From positions 1 to 15,615 of the forward strand of contig JBBQWZ010000067.1 in assembly GCA_038210135.1 (NCBI GenBank): a DNA stretch of 15,615 nt, in the 5' to 3' direction. Made by a program: the position numbers and the translations under genes. The DNA is from JBBQWZ01 sp038210135. Its GTDB lineage: Bacteria; Acidobacteriota; Terriglobia; Bryobacterales; Bryobacteraceae. Below the pieces are notes generated by a model. That model ran no database searches. It worked only from the letters and a program-made list of their open reading frames with translations, and had not been told where the DNA came from. Shown here piece by piece: positions 8,669 through 15,615 of this stretch (its first letter is position 1; every line of letters begins with the position of its first letter).

Positions 8669-8708
8669 ATGCAAGTTCGCTGCTTCGGGGTTGGTCATTC
8701 ACTTGCAT
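8669..8708. promoter_or_regulatory. Inverted repeat ATGCAAGT ... ACTTGCAT
   Basis: ATGCAAGT (8669-8676) and ACTTGCAT (8701-8708) are perfect 8-base complements separated by 24 bases. The right half covers the -12 part of the sigma-54 promoter candidate, so a protein bound here, or a cruciform, would compete with polymerase. Confidence 0.4.
8692..8707 (+). promoter_or_regulatory. Candidate sigma-54 (-24/-12) promoter of the kinase/NtrC operon
   Basis: TGGTCATTCACTTGCA matches the consensus TGGCACG-N4-TTGCA at TGG and TTGCA with exact spacing: GG at 8693-8694 and GC at 8705-8706, ten bases between. Transcription would start near 8718, about 44 bases before the GTG. The operon encodes its own sigma-54 activator, so autoregulation would be natural. 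The middle CACG is poorly matched. Confidence 0.5.
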
Positions 8709-8761
8709 ACGCAACCTCGGGATAGTGTGTTTCGAGGCGAAAGCCTTCGTGGCCAACTGAC

Positions 8762-11734
8762 GTGAGGGAGCTCAAAGAACAGTTTATTGGCGCACTGCTG
8801 GTGGTTCTCACCGCGGCGGTTGCCATTGCGGCCGCACTCAATTTTCAACAGCAAAACAAATTTCATCTGGCCGACGACGGCGTGACGTGGATCGATCGCG
8901 CGCAGAAAGACGGTTCGACGCGGGTGGAGGCGCTGCATATCGTTCCGGGCGCTCCGGCGGAGAAGGCGGGCGTGCAGGCGGGCGATATTCTGTTGTCGAT
9001 CAGCGAATACAAGGTGGCGGATTCGTCCGAAGTCACGCAGGTGCTTACCCGGATCCGGTCGTGGAACAAAGCGGATTACAAGGTCTGGCGGCCGAAAGGA
9101 ACGGGCGGCGCCGAGATCGAGTATCACGTGATCGTCGGCGAAGCGCAGGCGGATACCGCGCTGTGGGCGCAATATGTAGCAGGTGCGGCGTATCTAGCGA
9201 TCGGACTGTTCGTATATTTCCGGCGAGGTAGCGCGCCGAAGGCACTTCATTTTTATTTGTTGTGCCTGGTGTCGTTTATTCTTTCGACGTTTCATTATTC
9301 CGGCAAGTTAAATAATTTCGACAAGGTAATTTATTGGGGCAACGTGGTGGCGGGCTTCCTCGCACCGACTGTGTTCCTGCACTTCTGCCTGGCGTTCCCG
9401 CATCCGAAAAGGTACCTGCGGGGATGGCGCGCGATGTTGGTGTACGTCCCGGCGGTAGCGCTGACGTTGTTGTGGGTGGGCATCGCGACGGGGACGGTGC
9501 GGCTGGGCGGCACGCTGCTTGAAGTCAGAATACTGCTCGACCGCTTGCAAATGGCGTTTCTGAGCGGGACGTATTTGTTGGGCGCGGGAATTCTGGCGCT
9601 GCTGGTTCGCAAGGAAGAAGATCCGGTAGTGCGGCGGCAATTGACGTGGTTGCGCAATGGCGCGATTGCGGGAATTTTGCCGTTCACTGTTTTTTATGTA
9701 ATGCCGTATCTGTTCGGGGCGGTGCCGACGCATTTTATGAAGCTGTCGGTGTTGACGCTGCCGCTGATGCCGCTGATGTGGGCGTACGCGATTTTGCGAT
9801 ACCGGCTGATGGACGTGGATATCATTTTCCAGCAAGGCCTGGTCTACACGATGGCGACGCTCTCGGTGCTGGGCATCTTCTTTGGCGTGTTGTCGTCGCT
9901 CGGCAAAGTCGGAGAGCTTTCGGGAACGGCGCTGGTGGCACTGCTGTTGATCGCGGCGTTTGTGTTTCAGCCAATTCGAAACTGGCTCCAGGAATTGTTG
10001 GACCGGTATTATTTTTATCGCGACCGCTATGATTACCGGCGCACGCTGATTGAATTCGCGCGCGAGTTGGGCGCGGAAACGGATCTCGATCAGATGATCG
10101 AGTCGGTAGCCGATCGGCTGATCCGGACACTGTCGATCCGTTCCGTCGCGGTATTCCTGTGGGAGGAGACGGAAGGGCGTTTCCAGATCCGGATGGCGAG
10201 CGATCGCCAGGGGCGGTTCGACGAGCTGCCGCAGAATCTGGATTTGAGCTTCCTGTCGAACGCTCCGGGCAAACCGTATCTGTTTTTCGAGCGCACGCGG
10301 AACCTGCTGGATATCCTTTCAAAGGACTGGCCGGCGGGGGTTCGGCAGACGATCGCCGAGCTCGAGCTGACCTACTACATGCCGTGTTCGGCGCGCGGCC
10401 GCACGATCGCGTATTTAGGCGTCAGCCGGACCGACGACGGCGATTTCCTTTCCTCCGATGATGTCGAGTTGGTGCAGACGCTGGCTGGCTACGTGGGCAT
10501 CGCGATTGAGAATGCGAATCTGTATCGCTCGCTGGCGCGCAAGGTGGAAGAGTTCGAGCGGCTGAAGGAGTTCAGCGAGAACATCGTCGAATCGATCAAC
10601 GTCGGGATCCTGGCGGTTGATTTGGAGGATCGCGTCGAGAGCTGGAATACGCAGATCGAGAAGCTGACGGGGATTCCGCGGCTGACGGCGATTGGGCGCG
10701 TGCTGAACGAGTTGTTCCCGAGCGATCTGTGCGAGCGCTTCTCCGCTGTCCGGGGCGAAGTGGGCGTGCACAACATTTATCAATTTGTGCTGAAGCAGCC
10801 GCACGAGGCGACGGTGAATCTGGCGATCGCCCCGCTGGTTTCAAAAGATGGCGAGCAAATCGGACGGCTGATCATTTTCGACGACGTTACGGATCGCGCG
10901 GAATTGGAGCGCCGGCTGGTGCAGGCCGACAAGCTGAGCTCGATCGGGCTACTGGCGGCGGGCGTGGCGCATGAAGTGAATACGCCGCTGGCGGTAATTT
11001 CAAGCTACGCGCAGATGCTGGCGAAACAAGTGTCGGGCGACGAGGCGAAGTCGAAGCTGCTCGATAAGATAGCGCGATCCACATTCCGGGCCAGTGAGAT
11101 TGTGAATTCGCTGTTGAATTTCTCGCGGACGTCGCCGGTGGAATTTGTCGAACTCGATCTGAACAAGGTCGCGAGAGAGACGGTCACGCTGGTTGAACAT
11201 CAGTTGATGAAAGCCGGAGTGCGCGTGACGCAGACGTTCGACGAGAATCTGCCGGCGATCAAGGGGAGTCCGGGCAAGTTGCAGCAGGTCTTGTTGAACC
11301 TGATGCTGAACGCCCGCGATGCGATGGAGGCGGGCGGCGCGCTGGTGATCCGCACGTGGGCGGATCCGCTCTCGGCGCACGTTGAGGTTTCAGACACCGG
11401 GTCGGGAATTTCGCACGAGAATCAGGCCCGGATCTTCGATCCGTTTTTCACGACCAAGGGCGCGAAGAAGGGTACCGGGCTGGGACTTTCGGTGAGCTAC
11501 GGAATTGTGCGCGAGCATGGCGGCGATATCGAAGTGGATAGCGCGCCGGGTGAGGGCACGAGCTTCCGGCTGACCTTCCCGCGCGCGAAGGTGGCGGTGA
11601 AACAGATGCCGCTGGTCGAGGTCGTAGCGGCCGCGAATGGAGCCGCCAGTGTTCTGCCAACCCGCGGACATGGGTCCCAGGTGAGGGGCGACGATGAATC
11701 CGCGAAGGCCGCCGAAGCGCAACTGTTAACCTAA
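8762..11734 (+). CDS. Large hybrid-sensor histidine kinase: PDZ, multi-span membrane region, GAF, PAS, HisKA, HATPase
   Basis: A 990-residue NtrB-like kinase. It reads in order: a transmembrane helix (~8-27); an external PDZ-like domain (~45-127, with IVPGAPAEKAGVQAGDILLSI); about eight further hydrophobic segments (~136-403); a GAF domain (~425-590); a coiled linker; a PAS domain (~605-715, INVGILAVDLEDRVESWN); and the kinase core. H737 in AGVAHEVNTPL is the phospho-acceptor. The N box is at N846/N850, the G1 box at D878 (DTGSG), then DPFFTTK and GTGLGLS (904-910). A ~45-residue tail follows. The GTG start at 8762 places the first helix at residue 8; the next in-frame ATG lies far inside the membrane region, so GTG is preferred although no Shine-Dalgarno sequence is seen. 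It is followed after 26 bases by its likely partner, the NtrC-type regulator. The PDZ could sense peptides or misfolded envelope proteins (inference). Confidence 0.93.
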   Translation: MRELKEQFIGALLVVLTAAVAIAAALNFQQQNKFHLADDGVTWIDRAQKDGSTRVEALHIVPGAPAEKAGVQAGDILLSISEYKVADSSEVTQVLTRIRSWNKADYKVWRPKGTGGAEIEYHVIVGEAQADTALWAQYVAGAAYLAIGLFVYFRRGSAPKALHFYLLCLVSFILSTFHYSGKLNNFDKVIYWGNVVAGFLAPTVFLHFCLAFPHPKRYLRGWRAMLVYVPAVALTLLWVGIATGTVRLGGTLLEVRILLDRLQMAFLSGTYLLGAGILALLVRKEEDPVVRRQLTWLRNGAIAGILPFTVFYVMPYLFGAVPTHFMKLSVLTLPLMPLMWAYAILRYRLMDVDIIFQQGLVYTMATLSVLGIFFGVLSSLGKVGELSGTALVALLLIAAFVFQPIRNWLQELLDRYYFYRDRYDYRRTLIEFARELGAETDLDQMIESVADRLIRTLSIRSVAVFLWEETEGRFQIRMASDRQGRFDELPQNLDLSFLSNAPGKPYLFFERTRNLLDILSKDWPAGVRQTIAELELTYYMPCSARGRTIAYLGVSRTDDGDFLSSDDVELVQTLAGYVGIAIENANLYRSLARKVEEFERLKEFSENIVESINVGILAVDLEDRVESWNTQIEKLTGIPRLTAIGRVLNELFPSDLCERFSAVRGEVGVHNIYQFVLKQPHEATVNLAIAPLVSKDGEQIGRLIIFDDVTDRAELERRLVQADKLSSIGLLAAGVAHEVNTPLAVISSYAQMLAKQVSGDEAKSKLLDKIARSTFRASEIVNSLLNFSRTSPVEFVELDLNKVARETVTLVEHQLMKAGVRVTQTFDENLPAIKGSPGKLQQVLLNLMLNARDAMEAGGALVIRTWADPLSAHVEVSDTGSGISHENQARIFDPFFTTKGAKKGTGLGLSVSYGIVREHGGDIEVDSAPGEGTSFRLTFPRAKVAVKQMPLVEVVAAANGAASVLPTRGHGSQVRGDDESAKAAEAQLLT

Positions 11735-11760
11735 TTCTGACCCCGCGATACGCCCAAACA

Positions 11761-13221
11761 ATGTCCGCATCCAACTACCCAGCCGAAGGCCCGATTCCGG
11801 GCGGAGTGCGCGGCCGGATCCTCGTCATCGACGACGAGGCCGACATCCGCGAGAGCCTCGAAACCCTGCTTACTCTTGAGCGCTTTTCCGTCGAAACGGC
11901 CCAGACGGGGACGGAAGGTCTGAAGAAACTGGAGACGACCGGATACGATCTGGTGCTGCTCGATCTGATGATGCCGGACAAGAGCGGCATGGAAGTGCTC
12001 GAGGAATTGCGCACGCGCGATACCGAGACGCCGGTGTTTCTGATCACGGCGTATGGCTCGATCGAGGTGGCGGTCGAAGCCCTGAAGCGCGGCGCGAGCG
12101 ATTATTTTTCGAAGCCCTGGGACAACGAAAAGCTCCTGATCGAAATCGATCGGATGATCCTGAAAGCCCGGCTGGAGCGGGAGAACGTCGCGCTGAAGCG
12201 CGCTCTCAAAGAACGCTACGGGTTTTCGAATATTGTCGGAAAGAGCGAGCGGATGCTGCGCATTTTCGATCTGGTGGCGCAGGTGGCTCCGAGCCGGGCG
12301 ACGGTGCTGGTGACGGGCGAGACGGGCACCGGAAAAGAGCTGATCGCGAAGGCGATCCATGCGAATTCGGCGCGCGCGAACCAGGCGTTTGTGGCGTTCA
12401 ACTCAGGGGCGGTTCCACCGGAGCTGATCGAGTCCACGCTGTTCGGACACGTGAAGGGCGCGTTCACGACGGCGCTCGCATCGCGCAAAGGCTACTTCGA
12501 GACGGCGGATCGCGGGACGATATTTTTCGATGAGATCGCGAATTTAAGCCTCGAGACGCAAGCGAAACTTCTGCGTGTTTTGCAGGAGAAGGAGTTCATG
12601 CCGGTTGGTTCGAACGACATCGTAAGAGTGGATGTCCGGATCATCGCGGCGACGAACGGCGATTTGCGGAAACTGATCGAAGATGGGCGGTTCCGCGAGG
12701 ATTTGTATTACCGGTTGAACGTGATCAATCTGGCGCTTCCGGCTCTGCGGGATCGCAAGGAAGACGTTCCGCCGCTGGTTGATTATTTCTTCACGAAGTA
12801 TTGCCGCGAGAACGAGAAGTTTCTGGATGCATCCGGAAGGTCGCTGCTGCGGTTCGAGCCGGACGCGATGCAGATTCTGATGGATCACAACTGGCCAGGC
12901 AATGTCCGCGAGTTGGAAAATGCGGTGGAGCGCGCGGTGGTGCTGGCGTCGGGCCAGGAGGTCCACGCGAGCGTGCTGCCGGATCACTTGTTACAGGCGG
13001 GCGGGATGCGGATCCGGCGCGACGAATCGGGCTTGCTCGCATCGGATGCGAGTTTATTCGAGATCGTGGCGGATTTCGAGCGGCGCAAGATTCTAGAACA
13101 GCTCGAGGTTTCGAACTGGAGCCAGACGGAAGCCGCGGAGGCTTTGCATATTCCGCTGTCTACGCTGAATCAGAAGATCAAGCGGTTGAACATCGACGTC
13201 AAGAAGCGCGGCGCACAGTAG
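11761..13221 (+). CDS. NtrC-family sigma-54-dependent response regulator with GAFTTA loop
   Basis: A 486-residue activator. The receiver domain (~18-135) has D24/D25, phospho-acceptor D68 in LLDLMMPDKSG, T96 and K118. The AAA+ domain (~156-395) has Walker A GETGTGKE (186-193), Walker B IFFDE (D257/E258), a sensor region AATN and arginine-finger region FREDLYYRLN (R312/R318). A Fis-type helix-turn-helix follows (~452-478, WSQTEAAEALHIPLSTLNQKI). The loop that contacts sigma-54 normally reads GAFTGA and here reads GAFTTA (233-238, coded at 12457-12474). The rest of the ATPase is intact, so it is probably functional. The ATG at 11761 lacks a ribosome site; a GTG at residue 16 just before the receiver is an alternative. 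It forms an operon with the preceding kinase. Targets may include the -24/-12 promoter at 8692-8707. Confidence 0.95.
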   Translation: MSASNYPAEGPIPGGVRGRILVIDDEADIRESLETLLTLERFSVETAQTGTEGLKKLETTGYDLVLLDLMMPDKSGMEVLEELRTRDTETPVFLITAYGSIEVAVEALKRGASDYFSKPWDNEKLLIEIDRMILKARLERENVALKRALKERYGFSNIVGKSERMLRIFDLVAQVAPSRATVLVTGETGTGKELIAKAIHANSARANQAFVAFNSGAVPPELIESTLFGHVKGAFTTALASRKGYFETADRGTIFFDEIANLSLETQAKLLRVLQEKEFMPVGSNDIVRVDVRIIAATNGDLRKLIEDGRFREDLYYRLNVINLALPALRDRKEDVPPLVDYFFTKYCRENEKFLDASGRSLLRFEPDAMQILMDHNWPGNVRELENAVERAVVLASGQEVHASVLPDHLLQAGGMRIRRDESGLLASDASLFEIVADFERRKILEQLEVSNWSQTEAAEALHIPLSTLNQKIKRLNIDVKKRGAQ

Positions 13222-13263
13222 TCCGGCGGGCTGCCTCGCGGCTTTGTGTAGAGCACTTACTGC

Positions 13264-13280
13264 GCGGCACTTCATGCCGC
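13264..13280. other. Stem-loop downstream of the NtrC-type gene
   Basis: GCGGCA-CTTCA-TGCCGC gives a six-pair stem with a five-base loop, 42 bases after the stop codon. There is no T-run directly behind it (a T7 stretch comes 41 bases later, at 13322-13328), so an intrinsic terminator is possible but not convincing. Confidence 0.35.
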
Positions 13281-13309
13281 TTCGTGCGCGCCTCGACGCG
13301 TCGTCGGGC

Positions 13310-13337
13310 TTGGGGTAGATCTTTTTTTCGTTATTAT
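13310..13337 (+). promoter_or_regulatory. Possible leaderless promoter of the GyrI-like gene
   Basis: TTGGGG (13310-13315), 16 bases, then TATTAT (13332-13337). The predicted start falls at about 13343-13346, on or next to the ATG at 13346. The gene has no Shine-Dalgarno sequence, which fits a leaderless message. The -35 match is weak. Confidence 0.3.
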
Positions 13338-13345
13338 TTCACTCG

Positions 13346-13798
13346 ATGGCCTACTTAGTCGAAGTCCGGGAAGTGGCTGCTCAGCCGATTGCAGTGGTAC
13401 GGGGGCGAGCCGTCCGAGGGCTGATCCCGAAAACAATTCGCGAGTTGTACAGCAAGGTGTATCCGGTTCCGGTGGCTGCCGGGAAGCCGGGGTTGAACGT
13501 GGTTTACTATCCGGGCTGCTCAGCGGGGTCCGAGGATTTTCCGATCGAGGCGGGCGTGCAGGTGGATGCTCCGTTCGCGGGAGCCGGGGATCTGGTGGGC
13601 TCCGCGACTCCGGCGGGGACGGTGGCGACGACTACGTATTTTGGCGATTACGGAGAGATGTCGCCCGCGCACGGGGCGATTCACGATTGGGTGAAAGAGC
13701 ATGGGCGTAAGCTGGCGGGTGCGAGCTGGGAAGTATACGGGCATTGGGACGACCGGCCGGAGCATCGGCGAACGGATATTTTTTATTTGCTGGCGTAG
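13346..13798 (+). CDS. Stand-alone GyrI-like / AraC effector-binding domain protein
   Basis: A 150-residue protein made only of the small-molecule-binding domain found in GyrI/SbmC, Rob and BmrR. The family pattern is visible: an N-terminal strand then VVRGRAVRGLIPKTIRELY, a middle block ending VATTTYFGDYGEMSPAHGAI followed by HDWVKEHGRK, and the closing WEVYGHW...TDIFYLL. The Glu in WEVY (E129) is the position that binds cationic ligands in BmrR-type proteins. No DNA-binding domain is attached, so it may sequester or hydrolyse a small compound, or present it to a partner. It stands alone, preceded by a 124-base gap and directly followed by a family B hairpin that probably ends its transcript. 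The ligand is unknown. Confidence 0.85.
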   Translation: MAYLVEVREVAAQPIAVVRGRAVRGLIPKTIRELYSKVYPVPVAAGKPGLNVVYYPGCSAGSEDFPIEAGVQVDAPFAGAGDLVGSATPAGTVATTTYFGDYGEMSPAHGAIHDWVKEHGRKLAGASWEVYGHWDDRPEHRRTDIFYLLA

Positions 13799-13800
13799 TG

Positions 13801-13846
13801 GTCCGCTTCCGACGTAGCGCTTCGCGCTACTTTGGTCGCGGCTCGG
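13801..13846. repeat. Family B hairpin repeat, copy 3
   Basis: GTCCGCTTCCGAC, then stem GTAGCGC, loop TTC and stem GCGCTAC (13814-13830), then TTTGGTCGCGGCTCGG and a T5 run (13847-13851). It begins 3 bases after the GyrI-like stop and ends 12 bases before the M14 stop, so it fills the whole convergent gap. A bidirectional terminator role is likely for this copy. Confidence 0.85.
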
Positions 13847-13857
13847 TTTTTGGGCGC

Positions 13858-15494
13858 CTATTTGTACAGTGCGTTGAAGAGGAACTTGTAGGCTCCGTAG
13901 GATTGGCCTCGCCACTGCGGGCGGAAGCCTAGCAGGATGACGTGGCCCTTCCCGAGCTCGACGTCGAGCGCCGCGATTTTTCCCTGGATCTTTTCAGGAC
14001 CTAGCAGGAAACCGCTCAACAGCGGATTGCGATCTTTTGGATAGGTTGCAAGCACGGTGCCTTTGAATCCGGTTTTGGTTTCGAAGGCGGGGCTGCGCTC
14101 GAACATAACGGCGGGTTCCTTGGCGAGTCCAGCGACGAGGGGATTCGCGGTGTCGCGGAGTTGGATTCGCACCAGGCACCCGGAGGCCGAGAACTCGGTG
14201 GGCTTCACGGTGGCGAGCACGTTCGAGACCGGCAAATGGAATTCGTCGATGGCGAAGAGCGAAGATCCGTTGAGGGTGACCAGCGTTCCGCCCTCTTCGA
14301 CGAACTCGCGCAGGGAGGCGGTTCCGGGCTCACCGAGACCTCCGGCGTAGCGTTCGGGAATGGTGCCGGCGCGATGGCCTTCGAGGATCTGGCGGGAAGC
14401 GATGTCGGGAATCACGATGGTGTCGAAACGGGCGCGTAGACGGCCGGCGACGATGTCGTTGTTATAGAGACTGGTGAACGGCAGCGCGTATTGCTCGAAG
14501 ATCCAGCGGGTCCAGCCTTCGTCCATGCTGGCGGTCCAGGGACGATAGAGACCGACGCGAGCAGCTTTCAATGGCTTTGCCGTGTTGCTGTTTTTCGCGG
14601 TTGCGTTGACGTTGTTCGATTGCAGGATGGGATCGAGTTTCGCGCGATCGAGTGCGGCGAAAAAGTCGGAGCCTTCCGCGGAAACGGTTCCGCCGGCGGC
14701 GAGGATCTGGTTGACGGCGCGGTAGGCGGAATTGGAATTGCGGGTAAACGCGAAGCTGGCGCCGAATCCGTCGAGCGTGCCTTTCGGCATTTCGAACTTG
14801 TCGAGCCGTCTCAGATTCGCGCGTGCTTCGCTGGAGACTGGCGCGGCGACGGGAGCGCTTCGACTCCCATCTGAAGGGGCAGCGTCCAGCCGGTCACGTC
14901 ATACGGGCGCTGGCTGAGGGTTGGATATTTTTGGATGTCGAACAGATCCTTGACCAGGCCGGCGTAGGGCTGGTCCATCAATACGATCCAGGATCCGGCG
15001 GGATAGGTGGTGCCGTTCGCGTCGAAGGGCTTGGTCGCCTGGGAGATTTCGATCCCGCTGAGCGAAAGCTTCTCGACGAGCAGCGCGGCCGACGACGCGT
15101 CGTGCTGGGCGTTCGGAATGACGTAGGCAAATGGGCCTTCGGTGGCGAACTTCGCGATGACATCGCGGCCGGCGAGGTAACGATTGTAGAGCAGGTTCTC
15201 GCGATACTTCGCGGCGGTGTCGAGCACCGATTTCGAAGCCTCGACCATGTAGCGGACGGCGTCACCGAGACGCCACCAGCCGCCCTTCCAAGGACTCGCG
15301 TAGAAGACTTCCGTGCGGAGGTCGCGTTTCGCGGCGGGGAATTCGTCGGTGGTATAGAAGTGCGGCGTGGCGTAGCGGTAGAGCGCGGTTTCGGTGAAGA
15401 ACGACAGCGAGTGGCGGAAATTTCCGATGTGATCGAGATAGCCAGGATACCAGACGTCGAAGGGATCGCGGTGCATGACTCTTGTCTCACGCAA
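13858..15494 (-). pseudogene. M14-family zinc carboxypeptidase remnant (frameshifted, N-terminus absent)
   Basis: Two minus-strand frames form one protein. The first (15494-14811) begins in the middle of the family with HRDPFDVWYPGYLDHIGNF, passes FYASPWKGGWWRLGDAVRYM and YDVTGWTLPLQMGVEA, then runs out of frame to a stop at 14811. The second (coding from ~14855 to 13858) continues without loss: APVAAPVSSEARANL, then RRLDKFEMPKGTLDG and a C-terminal region ending PQWRGQSYGAYKFLFNALYK. The change of frame lies near 14854-14859 and equals one missing base; no slippery heptamer is seen. About 540 residues remain of what I recall as an ~850-residue secreted enzyme. The zinc-binding catalytic domain (HxxE...H) would precede and is not in the window. 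An in-frame TGA at 15522-15524 and a tandem duplication interrupt the upstream sequence. It is probably inactive unless the frameshift is a sequencing error. Confidence 0.8.
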
Positions 15495-15553
15495 GATGAG
15501 CCTGAAGGTGGGGATGGATTCTCACGCAAGATGAGCCTGGAGAGGGGATGGAT
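15485..15553. repeat. Tandem duplication of ~35 bp at the broken end of the M14 gene
   Basis: TCTCACGCAAGATGAGCCTG occurs exactly at 15485-15504 and 15520-15539. Each copy is followed by a similar tail ending GGGGATGGAT, giving units of 35 and 34 bases. The one-base difference puts the copies in different frames and brings a stop into the peptidase frame. Confidence 0.85.
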
Positions 15554-15615
15554 CGGGATGCTGGGGATTGGTCATCAGCATGGACGATACGGAAGCGGGG
15601 AGCCTGGAGCAGATT

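Larger units (their letters stand above)
8388..8761. other. Divergent intergenic region, 374 bases
   Basis: No gene is supported here. From left to right it holds the peptidase leader, a family A repeat (8447-8496), a family B hairpin (8522-8569), nested dyads (8593-8617), a wide inverted repeat (8669-8708), a -24/-12 promoter candidate (8692-8707) and a ~44-base leader before the kinase GTG. Short open frames crossing it run through the repeats and have no coding character. Confidence 0.7.

Noticed and set aside
8514..8765. Small open frames in the 8388-8761 gap
   Set aside because: They begin in the family B hairpin and cross promoter-like elements; the composition is not coding-like.
14978..15529. 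183-codon minus-strand frame overlapping the M14 remnant
   Set aside because: Ser/Pro/Arg-rich shadow in the wrong frame; the peptidase motifs (WKGGWWRL, GWTLPLQMG) are all in the other frame.
15485..15553. Insertion-sequence end or target-site duplication as the cause of the M14 break
   Set aside because: No transposase, no terminal inverted repeat pair, and the repeated units are adjacent rather than flanking an insert.

Overview
The window is GC-rich, densely coded bacterial DNA. It probably comes from an acidobacterium of the Solibacter/Bryobacter type. The grounds are the gene repertoire (long multi-domain kinases, an M28 glutamate-carboxypeptidase-like protease, an M14 peptidase of acidobacterial type, a SigE-like sigma factor) and short dispersed repeats that read as PYGRGS or AYAPGS-like peptides, which I associate with that phylum. 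This placement is inference; no rRNA or tRNA gene is present to test it.

Region 1 (150-5081, + strand) is a compact five-gene operon in which every junction overlaps: an OmpR-type response regulator, a stand-alone receiver protein, an outer-membrane beta-barrel porin with an N-terminal coiled coil, a periplasmic type-1 copper (cupredoxin) protein, and a membrane histidine kinase. The kinase and its regulators thus bracket a porin and a blue-copper protein. This is the most system-like part of the window: a signalling circuit apparently dedicated to an envelope copper, redox or substrate-uptake function that the sequence does not identify.

Region 2 (5082-8761) holds a repeat-filled convergent gap, an ECF-type sigma factor (- strand), a secreted M28 peptidase (- strand) and a 374-base divergent gap. 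That gap contains two repeats, nested dyads and a good -24/-12 (sigma-54) promoter candidate.

Region 3 (8762-13221, + strand) is a two-gene NtrB/NtrC-like system. It comprises a 990-residue kinase with PDZ, multi-span membrane, GAF, PAS and kinase modules, and a sigma-54 activator whose GAFTGA loop reads GAFTTA.

Region 4 (13222-15615) holds a small GyrI-like ligand-binding protein and, convergent with it, an M14-family peptidase gene. The peptidase gene is broken by a single-base frameshift and lacks its catalytic N-terminus within the window, ending beside a 35-base tandem duplication.

At least four kinds of short repeat recur between the genes. One family has a hairpin whose two arms change together between copies, and another forms the in-frame 5' end of the cupredoxin reading frame. 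No transposase, CRISPR array, tRNA or rRNA was seen.
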